NCBI GenBank assembly: GCA_900320035.1
Contig: ONQU01000014.1
Location: forward strand, 1 to 8,470
From: an uncultured Rhodospirillaceae bacterium
GTDB taxonomy: Bacteria; Pseudomonadota; Alphaproteobacteria; RF32; CAG-239
Direction: 5' to 3'
DNA length: 8,470 nucleotides
Part shown: positions 1-6,031 of the stretch, in pieces
Numbering within the stretch: the first letter of the stretch is position 1
How the letters are laid out: every line of letters starts with the position of its first letter
The notes under the pieces: model-generated
What the model saw: only the letters and a program-made list of their open reading frames with translations
Database searches by the model: none
What the model was told of the DNA's origin: nothing
Translations under genes and position numbers: made by a program

Positions 1-120
1 GGCTGTTGTTTGGTTGTTAAGGCGAAGGTTGCTTTTGAGCAAGGAAAGCGCAAGCGACCGAGGCGAAAAAAGTGCAACCGAGTGCCCGAAGCGCCGGAAA
101 TAAAGCGAGTGTTTTGCAAA
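1..120. repeat. GC-richer intergenic repeat-like stretch, no convincing gene
   Basis: This stretch is visibly richer in G and C than the AT-rich module beside it. It contains a small hairpin (TTGCT, loop TTTG, AGCAA, around 31-44), an AGCGCAAGCG core near 47-56, and one copy of a 17-bp repeat found again at 1553-1569. Two forward frames stay open through most of it, giving Arg/Lys-rich peptides without start codon or recognisable domain. I read it as a dispersed intergenic repeat or a decayed gene end, not a gene. The left boundary is outside the window. Confidence 0.35.
66..82 (+). repeat. 17-bp direct repeat, copy 1
   Basis: AAAAAAGTGCAACCGAG, identical to positions 1553-1569. The two copies bracket the regulator/lipoprotein module. 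In both places a short AGCG(CA/TT)AGCG-type palindromic core lies upstream. It could be part of a dispersed repeat family or the scar of an insertion; the sequence alone does not decide. Confidence 0.7.
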
Positions 121-357
121 CTAGTTTTGATTTATACTTCGTATAATTTCGCTTATGTCAACATCTAAATAATCTGCTATTAAAAGTGCTGTATATAACG
201 AAGGATGTTGCGCTAAATTTTCAATATATAATATAGAACTTTTGCTCATACCTGTATCTTTGGCAAGTTTATATTGACTAATTCCCCTTTTGATGCGTTC
301 TTCTCGAAGAATCGCAACAATTTTATTACTTATTTCCTGTGCTTCTCTTTTATTCAT
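121..357 (-). CDS. XRE-family helix-turn-helix transcriptional regulator
   Basis: Small DNA-binding protein of 78 aa consisting almost only of a Cro/C1-type (HTH_3) domain. Residues 11-26 (NKIVAILREERIKRGI) form the first helix. The helix-turn-helix runs over about 28-47 (SQYKLAKDTGMSKSSILYIE), with the typical Q-x-x-L-A near its start and a YIEN ending. Residues 52-74 are the C-terminal helices with the family's L-x-x-L/I-A-D-Y-L pattern. There is no sensor or oligomerisation domain. I chose the ATG at 357; a GTG at 375 in frame would add six residues. Neither has a clear Shine-Dalgarno, and a TATAAA at 383-388 on the minus strand could be the -10 of a very short-leader transcript. It is divergent from two lipoprotein genes and is inferred to control them and itself through the palindrome at 391-410. 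Confidence 0.88.
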   Translation of the reverse strand: MNKREAQEISNKIVAILREERIKRGISQYKLAKDTGMSKSSILYIENLAQHPSLYTALLIADYLDVDISEIIRSINQN

Positions 358-375
358 AGTTTCAATATAAAGCAC

Positions 376-404
376 TTGACAATTTATAAGTAGTTCTGTT
401 TAAT
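376..404 (+). promoter_or_regulatory. Sigma-70-type promoter of the lipoprotein pair
   Basis: A perfect -35 box TTGACA (376-381) is followed by a 17-nt spacer and TTTAAT (399-404), five of six matches to the -10 consensus. Expected transcription start is near 411, about 28 nt ahead of the ATG at 439. A GAGG Shine-Dalgarno lies at 430-433. It sits in the short gap between the divergent regulator and the lipoprotein genes. Confidence 0.7.
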
Positions 405-410
405 GAACTA
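391..410. promoter_or_regulatory. Candidate operator: inverted repeat over the -10 box
   Basis: TAGTTC (391-396) and GAACTA (405-410) are perfect inverted copies separated by eight bases, TGTTTAAT, that contain the -10 box of the lipoprotein promoter. A dimeric XRE protein bound here would block that promoter. It also lies just upstream of the possible minus-strand -10 (383-388) of the regulator gene, so autoregulation is plausible. The palindrome is seen; the binding is inferred. Confidence 0.5.
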
Positions 411-438
411 TTATTAAATTAGAGATAATGAGGTCAAA

Positions 439-849
439 ATGAAAAAAATTATATTCTATTATTTGTTATTAATAGTGCTTTCTAGCTGCGCTAGTATTGT
501 TTCCGATTCAACGCAAAAAATTGCTATAAATACATACCCTGACAAGGCCAAAATATCAATTACTAACTCAAATGGAATTGTCGTACAACAGGTAACAACA
601 CCGAGTGTTGTAATTCTTTCTAAATCGGATGGCTATTTTAGTGGTGAAACATATCATATAACGGTTGAAAAAGATGGATTTGTATCTCAAACAAAGTTAA
701 TTGAAAGTAGTGCCAATGGTTGGTATATGTTTGGCAATCTTTTGTTTGGAGGTTTGATTGGTTGGTTAATTGTGGATCCAATGACTGGGGCAATGTATAA
801 GTTGGAGCCAAACGAATTTAACGTTAAACTGGAAAAGGATATTATATAA
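439..849 (+). CDS. Putative outer-membrane lipoprotein with PEGA-like domain
   Basis: Predicted lipoprotein of 136 aa. Signal peptide residues 1-16 end in the lipobox LSSC with Cys17 as the lipidation site. Residue 18 is Ala, not Asp, which by the usual rule favours outer-membrane sorting. Residues 27-88 look like a small beta-rich PEGA-type domain (IAINTYPDKAKISITN, then a V-x-L strand and ITVEKDGF). Residues 99-112 (GNLLFGGLIGWLIV) are a glycine-rich hydrophobic stretch followed by DPMTGAMYKL, a tail I recognise from a broad family of uncharacterised 'CASIVS...' lipoproteins. The start is backed by GAGG five bases upstream and by the promoter at 376-404. The stop overlaps the next ATG by one base (TAATG), so the two lipoproteins are translated as a pair. 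The molecular role is unknown. Composition is more AT-rich than in the genes to the right. Confidence 0.85.
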   Translation: MKKIIFYYLLLIVLSSCASIVSDSTQKIAINTYPDKAKISITNSNGIVVQQVTTPSVVILSKSDGYFSGETYHITVEKDGFVSQTKLIESSANGWYMFGNLLFGGLIGWLIVDPMTGAMYKLEPNEFNVKLEKDII

Positions 850-1409
850 TGAGAAAATATTTGGTAATAATACTTTGTTTATATCTTTGCTCTTGTGTTG
901 TTAAGTTAGATGGTAATGATTCCGTGAGTCATTTTCCTATTCCCCAAAAAAAGAAAAGTATTACTTTAATCTTTAATAACCCACCTTCTGTTGAACATGC
1001 TTATGAAACAATGAAAAAAAGATATGCAGAACATTTTGTAAAAAGTAATTTATTTTCAGAAGTGTTATTAGATAAAACAAATAAAACAGATTACACTTTA
1101 TATATTACAGATAGAAACACTAATTACATGCCTGTTCATTGCACTCTTACTTCGATAATTTCCGGTTTTACTTTTACAATTATTCCTGGAGTTTGTAATT
1201 GTGAAAATATAAGACAAATAGATTTGAAATTAATTGATAATAAGACACAAAAAGTACAGAATAATTATCACCTTGAAGGAATGTGGATGAGTCTTGGAGT
1301 ATTAGTTATCCTAGCTATGCCATTTACAGATAATGTTTTCAATGCAGAAGATAGAACAAGTGATAACGTTGTCTTAAGAACATATTATATGATGGAAGCT
1401 TTTGAATAA
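849..1409 (+). CDS. Putative lipoprotein with two hydrophobic segments, partner of the preceding gene
   Basis: 186-aa predicted lipoprotein of unknown function. Signal peptide 1-15 ends in lipobox LCSC, lipidated Cys16. A basic stretch (QKKKS, 33-37) precedes a mixed region. Two further hydrophobic segments follow, about 99-115 (TLTSIISGFTFTIIPGV) and 146-159 (WMSLGVLVILAMPF), separated by a strand-like region (IRQIDLKLIDNKTQK). This layout occurs in a loose class of envelope lipoproteins that may dip into the membrane. Cys98, Cys116 and Cys118 are additional cysteines. An AAGGAT ribosome site at 835-840, inside the upstream gene, is eight bases from the ATG, and TAATG coupling ties it to that gene. 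It is followed after ten bases by a strong hairpin. Coding evidence is good; function is not recognised. Confidence 0.82.
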   Translation: MRKYLVIILCLYLCSCVVKLDGNDSVSHFPIPQKKKSITLIFNNPPSVEHAYETMKKRYAEHFVKSNLFSEVLLDKTNKTDYTLYITDRNTNYMPVHCTLTSIISGFTFTIIPGVCNCENIRQIDLKLIDNKTQKVQNNYHLEGMWMSLGVLVILAMPFTDNVFNAEDRTSDNVVLRTYYMMEAFE

Positions 1410-1418
1410 TGGATAATT

Positions 1419-1454
1419 ATGAAACTCCACCGGCGTAAGCCGGTGGAGTTTCAT
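1419..1454 (+). terminator. Perfect 16-bp hairpin after the lipoprotein pair
   Basis: Positions 1419-1434 and 1439-1454 are exact reverse complements around a GTAA (GNRA-type) tetraloop. The hairpin begins ten bases after the stop codon of the second lipoprotein gene, the right place for a transcript end. The following bases (TGTCATGCC) hold no U-run, so it is not a textbook intrinsic terminator. It may act as a 3'-end stabiliser or be one unit of a dispersed palindromic repeat. Confidence 0.55.
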
Positions 1455-1458
1455 TGTC

Positions 1459-1489
1459 ATGCCTCCGAGCGTTAGCGAGGTCAAGGCAT
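1459..1489. repeat. REP-like palindromic element
   Basis: A six-base outer stem ATGCCT (1459-1464) / AGGCAT (1484-1489) encloses CCGAGC-GTTA-GCGAGG (1465-1480). That inner part can fold with two C-G pairs at each end and a tandem G-A mismatch between them. It is GC-richer than its surroundings and resembles the short 'CGCTNACGCTC' intergenic palindromes common in many proteobacteria. It may belong to the same family as the AGCGCAAGCG core near 47-56. Confidence 0.45.
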
Positions 1490-1514
1490 CTTCTGCTTAA
1501 AAAATAATTCACAG

Positions 1515-1547
1515 ATTCCTTGACGATTACTGATGCAATCGAGGGAT
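1515..1547. repeat. Imperfect inverted repeat
   Basis: CGATT (1524-1528) and AATCG (1537-1541) are inverted copies around an eight-base loop. The outer parts ATTCC (1515-1519) and GGGAT (1543-1547) pair imperfectly. It lies between the REP-like element and the second 17-bp repeat, so 1419-1569 is a cluster of palindromes rather than featureless spacer. No coding signal was found in this roughly 320-base gap. Confidence 0.3.
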
Positions 1548-1552
1548 TATCT

Positions 1553-1569
1553 AAAAAAGTGCAACCGAG
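1553..1569 (+). repeat. 17-bp direct repeat, copy 2
   Basis: AAAAAAGTGCAACCGAG, identical in sequence and orientation to 66-82. Identity stops sharply on both sides. Together the two copies enclose the regulator gene and the lipoprotein pair. Confidence 0.7.
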
Positions 1570-1580
1570 AAATGATGTTT

Positions 1581-1618
1581 ATAAAAGAAATTGAGCCTAC
1601 AAAACGTAAGCCCAATTT
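1581..1618 (-). terminator. Intrinsic terminator of the 52-aa lipoprotein gene
   Basis: On the minus strand, 1618-1606 and 1600-1588 pair as a 13-bp stem with two G-U wobbles around a five-base GTTTT loop, followed directly by CTTTTAT. On the plus strand the same wobbles become A-C mismatches, so the structure is oriented for minus-strand transcription. It lies about 115 bases after the stop of the small lipoprotein gene at 1732, leaving a moderately long 3' untranslated region. Confidence 0.65.
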
Positions 1619-1731
1619 TAAATCGTTTACAATTACAAATATATCAACGTGTATCAAGTAGCATAACAATATCGGTTTTCATCTTAATAAACATTAGCGA
1701 TAAGCGCCGATTATTGTAGCTACCATATATA

Positions 1732-1890
1732 TTATCTACCGCAAGGAGATACGGCTTCAATGAGAGAAATACCGAAGAAATATTCATTTTCACAAACTTT
1801 TCCGCTACCATCATGGCCACGAACACCCATACAAGCCGTTAAAGAATTTAATGCGATAACGCTTGCAACAATCAATAACAATTTTTTCAT
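1732..1890 (-). CDS. Small lipoprotein, 52 aa
   Basis: A short gene below common length cutoffs. It starts at the ATG at 1890 with AAAGGA seven bases upstream (1898-1903 on the minus strand) and ends with TAA at 1732. The protein begins MKKLLLIVASVIALNSLTAC, a classic lipoprotein signal with two lysines, a hydrophobic core and lipobox LTAC, lipidated Cys20. Next residues are Met-Gly, favouring outer-membrane sorting. The mature part is only 33 aa: a glycine-rich linker (GVRGHDGSGK), then VCENEYFFGISLIEAVSPCGR with Cys34 and Cys50, which could form a disulphide. Size recalls entericidin-like or lysis-type lipoproteins, but the sequence does not match those I know, so function is unassigned. 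A terminator downstream supports an independent transcript. A longer out-of-frame ORF over the same bases is a shadow. Confidence 0.75.
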   Translation of the reverse strand: MKKLLLIVASVIALNSLTACMGVRGHDGSGKVCENEYFFGISLIEAVSPCGR

Positions 1891-2073
1891 ATTATATTCC
1901 TTTCTTTAGTACAATCCAAGGAGCATACTCCAAGTTTCATAAACAGCGTAACGATTGCCTAAATAAAAATCAAGAATTTTTCCCTTTTATCAAATAAAAA
2001 TAAATATAATATGTTAAATACTAGGATTCTCGTCCGATTTAGTTGTGTATAAAATGAGGTAATTTGCTATTTT

Positions 2074-3129
2074 TTATGGTAAATATACAGTCTGGTTAAA
2101 GACATTGGCGAGGAAAAACAGACTTACAAAGCAGATTATCATCGCTAAAATCGGCGCAGTTACCCAACCGGTGATGATTTTACCGATTGTACGCCAATCA
2201 ATATTGCGTCCGCCCTTAGCTAAACCGATACCGATAATAGCCCCGATAACCGCTTGGGTGCTGGAAACCGGTACCAATGGCAGTGTTGGCAAATGATTTT
2301 GCGCAAGCCAATCATGCAAGATAACCGATGAAAACAGCAACAGTACAATGGCTTGCGATAAAACTACAATCAGTGCCAAAACCGGTGACATCCGCATCAG
2401 GTTATTACCCAAACGGCTGATAACCTTTTTGGAATATGTCATAATACCGACAGCCACGGCAATTGCCCCCATAAAAAAGAGAACTTGAATGGCACTTAAA
2501 GTGTAAAAAGAGCCTAATTGGAGAGATTTGAACGGGTTAGATGACACAAAAACGCCCACCACATTTGCAATATTATTAGCCCCTAAAGCATAAGCACCGA
2601 TTGCCGCTGAAACAATCAACCCGCAACGGGTTAATTGGTCGAGCCGCAAAAGATGCATGCCACAACATTTAATCAGTTTTTTAAAAGTGAAATATAAAAT
2701 AACAGCGACAATACCGGATAACAATGGGCAGAGCGTCCAAGTGGCAAAAATCTGCGCCAGAGTTTCATAGTTGGTTTGTTTGCCCGCATAAAAGTTCCAA
2801 CCGATAATGGCTCCGACAATAGCCTGTGAAGTGGAAACCGTAATTCCCATGCGTAAGATAAAATAAACCGACAAAGCGGCTGATAGCGCCACCATAAACG
2901 CTCCCGCCAAAGCATTAACCGCCCCCAAATTTTCTAATGTTTCGCTGGTGCCGGAGCCGCTGAAAACAGCCCCCAAGACAACAAATATTGCCGCAATGAG
3001 AGCAATGGTGCGAAAACGGACCATTTTTGAGCCGACGGCGGTACCAAAAATATTGGCGGCATCATTAGCCCCCAGAGACCACCCCAAAAACAAACCACTG
3101 CTTAGGAAAAATAAGTAACTTAATTCCAT
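2074..3129 (-). CDS. pit: PiT-family inorganic phosphate transporter
   Basis: Low-affinity inorganic phosphate carrier of the inner membrane (PF01384), normally driven by the proton or sodium gradient and often carrying metal-phosphate. The 351-aa protein shows the family's internal duplication: GANDAAN at 20-26 and GANNIAN at 183-189 are the two signature motifs, and VSTSQA (98-103) and VSSTQA (288-293) are the paired loops, each followed by VGAIIG/IGAIIG. About ten hydrophobic segments cover the rest, with a short cytoplasmic loop (KKLIKCCGMHLLRLDQL, 150-166) in the middle. Length is normal for compact bacterial PiT proteins. The ATG overlaps the stop of the upstream DUF47 gene by one base (TGATG) and has no strong Shine-Dalgarno, so translation is probably coupled. 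I see no clear terminator in the 183 bases after the stop. The substrate is predicted from family; specificity cannot be read from sequence. Confidence 0.95.
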   Translation of the reverse strand: MELSYLFFLSSGLFLGWSLGANDAANIFGTAVGSKMVRFRTIALIAAIFVVLGAVFSGSGTSETLENLGAVNALAGAFMVALSAALSVYFILRMGITVSTSQAIVGAIIGWNFYAGKQTNYETLAQIFATWTLCPLLSGIVAVILYFTFKKLIKCCGMHLLRLDQLTRCGLIVSAAIGAYALGANNIANVVGVFVSSNPFKSLQLGSFYTLSAIQVLFFMGAIAVAVGIMTYSKKVISRLGNNLMRMSPVLALIVVLSQAIVLLLFSSVILHDWLAQNHLPTLPLVPVSSTQAVIGAIIGIGLAKGGRNIDWRTIGKIITGWVTAPILAMIICFVSLFFLANVFNQTVYLP

Positions 3130-3788
3130 CAGATATCTCGCTTAATGGTGAAAATTAAAATAGCATCCACGCAATCTTCGGCTTTATCAGCAACATCGGC
3201 AACTTCACCAATGAGGCTACTGAGTTGAATTTTGTGCGCCAATTCCATATCTGAATCAAAGACATCTTGTTTGAGAGCCGCCCACGTTTTATCACTTTCA
3301 TGCTCGGAAAAATAAACTTTGCGCGAATAATCTCGTACGGTGGCGAAATCACGGAAAAATGCCCGTGAGCAGATAACCATATTTTCGGCACATTCGCAAA
3401 CCTGATTAACCAAAAGGCGAAATTTTGCTTGATATTTTTCCGGAATTTCCGGCTGTTCAATATAAAATTTATGCGCCACTTCATCAAATTCATTGATAAC
3501 TTTATCGATATTTTCTACCAAGAGTAAAACATCAGCGCGTAAATCCGGAATGAGGTTATGAATGTAAAGACGACTTTCAATTTCACGTCGCAAATCATCG
3601 GCTTTAGATTCAATATTTTTAATTTTTTTACTGGCGCGACGATAATTTGCACTGCGTTTTTCTTTAAGATATATCTCAAAAGCTTCCTTAAAATAAAGTG
3701 AACATTCCAGCACTTTATCATGCATTTCATCAATTTTTTGCTCTAATTCACGTGTTCCCGAAAACATTGAAGATTTTATACCAAACAT
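3129..3788 (-). CDS. DUF47 / PhoU-like protein, partner of the phosphate transporter
   Basis: Cytoplasmic all-helical protein of 219 aa of the DUF47 family (PF01865, TIGR00153 type), related to PhoU and usually encoded next to PiT transporters, where it is thought to modulate uptake ('Pit accessory protein'). The PhoU-like acidic metal-binding pattern occurs in both halves: ESKADDLRREI at 60-70, IDKVINEFDEVA at 94-105, EHESDKTW at 162-169 and EVADVADKAEDCVD at 195-208. The start is well supported by GAAGGAG about seven bases before the ATG. It lies 21 bases after the DUF2207 gene and shares one base with pit, making a three-gene operon. Length is normal. Confidence 0.92.
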   Translation of the reverse strand: MFGIKSSMFSGTRELEQKIDEMHDKVLECSLYFKEAFEIYLKEKRSANYRRASKKIKNIESKADDLRREIESRLYIHNLIPDLRADVLLLVENIDKVINEFDEVAHKFYIEQPEIPEKYQAKFRLLVNQVCECAENMVICSRAFFRDFATVRDYSRKVYFSEHESDKTWAALKQDVFDSDMELAHKIQLSSLIGEVADVADKAEDCVDAILIFTIKRDI

Positions 3789-3809
3789 TTAAATTCTCCT
3801 TCAATTTTA

Positions 3810-5945
3810 TTAAATAAGACCAACCAAAGCACGATGCAAATCCTCGGCAATATCAAGTTTGTAAAAAGCTTGATTCGTAACATTTTGCGGGAAATATTCG
3901 GCAATATCCAATGCAAAAATGGACGATTGATGATTCAAAAAGTCGCGGCCCAAATTTATTGTTTCAGCATTGGCAATTAAATATTCTCGGTACGCACTGA
4001 TAGATTTGATGGCATCGCTCATAAAATTGTTATGTTTATTAAAAACTTCGGTAAATACAAATATGGTAACAACAGTCAATAAAATCAGAGCACTCGGTGT
4101 TCCACCGGCATATAGACTGCAACAAACCCAAACCGCAAAAATAGCAACCAATGTTAGAATTTTTACCGGAATATTGACGTACCAACGCTTAAATTTGTGA
4201 CGTAGTATCCATATATAAAAAGCATAAAGCGATGAGCACAAGAGTAAAACAATAAACGTTTGCATAAAATTCAAATTTAAGAAAGCAATGAAAAATTCGG
4301 TTAATAAGAGCATTGCTACACTGAAGATAATGTAAACGATATTATGCAGCAAATTTATTTTACGCATTTGTTGCAGATTATACTTTTTGAAGATGTGGCA
4401 AATTTTTTTCAGAATTTTACTGCCATTGGTGTTAATTTCCATATTGTTGTTTTTTTTCGAAAAAAGACATTTTATTGCCTTTTTTTCCGCTTTATTTAGG
4501 TTTTTATTATTTACATGTTGGCGTGTCAAGAAAAGACGTCCGTTTTCATCGGTAATATCGATAACTTGTTTACGATATAAATCTAAAACTTGCGACGTAA
4601 AGGCAATATAATCATATTTACCCACCAAAATCTGCCGAATTAGTGCTGCATTATAAAACGGCTTATATTTTGATGTCTTCTTTTCATGCTTTAAATGCAT
4701 AAATGACAGCAAATATGCCGCAAGAACAGCCAGAAAACCAAGTATAGCATAAACAACAGCTCCCCAATTAAACATAAAATTATTAAAACTGCTGTTAAAA
4801 TTCGGTAGAAAAGCCGAGCGATCGGCAATGGCAACAATATTCATATTTTCGCCATTAAGCAACGGTGTGAAATTTGATATGGCGACAACATTCGGAGCCA
4901 TCGGAATGATATTGGAACGGCGGTTGGTATATTGTCCTTTTCGCCCGATAATGCTTTGTAAGTTTTTAAAAGTTTGACCGGTTGGTAGCGTAACGATTGC
5001 ATTTGCCGAGGTGATAAAGGCATTTAACGGTTGTCCGATTAAATTCCAGTTCATCACCATATTATCATAACTCGGCTGTAAATGGTGATTAACCAAATAA
5101 TTAAACGTATAGGTGTAGACGCCGGATTCTAAAGTTTGTTTATATTTCGGTTTAATCACGATATTGTTTCCTACCTCTTCAATGGTATATGGAACAGATT
5201 GATTATTTACCAAAACCTCACCCAAAATCATTTCAATGCGTTGTGCACGCCCTTTATCATCATATGCATATTTAGAAAAAATTCGTTGTAAAGGCTTTAA
5301 AAATTTTCTGCCGTCAGCAACCACAATGATGGTCTCTTCAACTTTGAGATAACCGTTGGCTTGGATATCGATATAACTTAAAAAGTAAGGAATATGCCCG
5401 AGTGCCGGTGCCAACATACGCCGCCCACTCGGAAGTGAAAAAGCAACCGTTTCAATATTAGATTCATCAGCATATTCATCTTCAACGCGAGGTCGCCGCG
5501 GCGTGTTAACGGTGAAAAAACGGGTTGCTGTTTGGGCGGCTTCTTGTTCGTCTATATTTTCAGCAGCTGATCCTCCATTTTCTATGTCTTCTTTTTCACG
5601 CACAAAACGTAGGGCTTCTTCATACATTTTTTGAAACAGAGGTTTTTTTTGTTCTTCCTGCGCTTTATAGTATTCCGGCGTATGAACAATATTTATGGAA
5701 CTTGGTGTTGTATAATCATCATCAGGATCTTCCTTTGTAACGGCAGCATGTTCAATACGTTCCTTGAAAAAATTGCGCACGGCTTCTTGGTCATTCGGAT
5801 CCGGTAAATCAGGAGCGACCGCTTCGGCTGGATTTTTCCCTTTCGGCTGATAGTGATTAACGTCAACAATCGAGAATACTTCCGCGCTTGAAGCAGAAAT
5901 ATTAAAAAGAAAACCACAGAAAATGAGTAAAAAAACTTTTTTCAT
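3810..5945 (-). CDS. DUF2207 domain-containing membrane protein with acidic N-terminal extension
   Basis: 711-aa envelope protein of unknown function. Residues 1-21 are a Sec signal peptide (ending SASSA). Residues 25-180 are hydrophilic, rich in Asp, Glu and Pro, probably disordered. From about 187 (PYFLSYIDIQANGYLKVEET) the DUF2207 extracytoplasmic domain begins, with the family's 'strand, G-x-L-x-V-x-E' opening and later YTYTFNYLV and VMNWNLIG motifs. A membrane helix follows at 394-417, a cytoplasmic region at about 418-530 (LIRQILVGKYDYIAFTSQVL, then a Lys/Asn-rich linker), and four further hydrophobic segments near 532-556, 560-582, 595-613 and 616-634. The C-terminal soluble part (SAYREYLIANAETINL, IAEYFPQNVTN) matches the end of DUF2207 proteins. 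The start has TAAGGAC six bases upstream. It is first gene of an operon with DUF47 and pit, which suggests an envelope or phosphate-related role, unproven. Confidence 0.85.
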   Translation of the reverse strand: MKKVFLLIFCGFLFNISASSAEVFSIVDVNHYQPKGKNPAEAVAPDLPDPNDQEAVRNFFKERIEHAAVTKEDPDDDYTTPSSINIVHTPEYYKAQEEQKKPLFQKMYEEALRFVREKEDIENGGSAAENIDEQEAAQTATRFFTVNTPRRPRVEDEYADESNIETVAFSLPSGRRMLAPALGHIPYFLSYIDIQANGYLKVEETIIVVADGRKFLKPLQRIFSKYAYDDKGRAQRIEMILGEVLVNNQSVPYTIEEVGNNIVIKPKYKQTLESGVYTYTFNYLVNHHLQPSYDNMVMNWNLIGQPLNAFITSANAIVTLPTGQTFKNLQSIIGRKGQYTNRRSNIIPMAPNVVAISNFTPLLNGENMNIVAIADRSAFLPNFNSSFNNFMFNWGAVVYAILGFLAVLAAYLLSFMHLKHEKKTSKYKPFYNAALIRQILVGKYDYIAFTSQVLDLYRKQVIDITDENGRLFLTRQHVNNKNLNKAEKKAIKCLFSKKNNNMEINTNGSKILKKICHIFKKYNLQQMRKINLLHNIVYIIFSVAMLLLTEFFIAFLNLNFMQTFIVLLLCSSLYAFYIWILRHKFKRWYVNIPVKILTLVAIFAVWVCCSLYAGGTPSALILLTVVTIFVFTEVFNKHNNFMSDAIKSISAYREYLIANAETINLGRDFLNHQSSIFALDIAEYFPQNVTNQAFYKLDIAEDLHRALVGLI

Positions 5946-6031
5946 TTGAAGTCCTTATTATTTATGTGTACATTAATATGTATATAATGTTAACGCTCAA
6001 AGATTAAAAAATAGATAAAGGAGATTGAGTT
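5946..6031. promoter_or_regulatory. Divergent promoter region between the two operons
   Basis: This 86-base gap must drive both the DUF2207-DUF47-pit operon and the glmU-like operon. On the plus strand a perfect TATAAT lies at 5983-5988, without a good -35 at normal spacing. On the minus strand TTGAGC (6000-5995) and TATTAA, 16 bases further, are a weaker pair. TACAT (5969-5973) and ATGTA (5978-5982) form a 5-4-5 inverted repeat next to the plus -10, a possible regulator site. AAGGAG at 6018-6023, eight bases before the ATG at 6032, is a strong ribosome site. Confidence 0.45.

Noticed and set aside
1..1600. Toxin-antitoxin or phage-defence system around the XRE regulator
   Set aside because: The partners are lipoproteins with signal peptides and no nuclease, kinase or other toxin motif; the regulator has a single HTH domain and no antitoxin-like tail.
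1572..1661. 29-codon plus-strand ORF (MMFIKEIEPTKRK...)
   Set aside because: Weak ribosome site and it runs across the minus-strand terminator at 1581-1618; no independent support for coding.
1410..1731. CRISPR array or tRNA gene in the palindrome-rich gap
   Set aside because: The palindromes are different from each other and not regularly spaced, and no cloverleaf with T-loop GTTC-type motif could be found.
1644..1826. 60-aa minus-strand ORF starting at an internal ATG
   Set aside because: It is out of frame with the 52-aa lipoprotein gene at 1732-1890, which has a signal peptide, lipobox and ribosome site. The longer ORF has none of these.
1965..1981. AAAAAT-CAAGA-ATTTTT inverted repeat as terminator of pit
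   Set aside because: The stem is only six A-T pairs with no G-C, too weak to call, and it lies about 90 bases from the pit stop codon.
2105..2296. Plus-strand ORF inside the phosphate transporter gene
   Set aside because: Antisense shadow of a clearly coding PiT gene; no domain or ribosome site.
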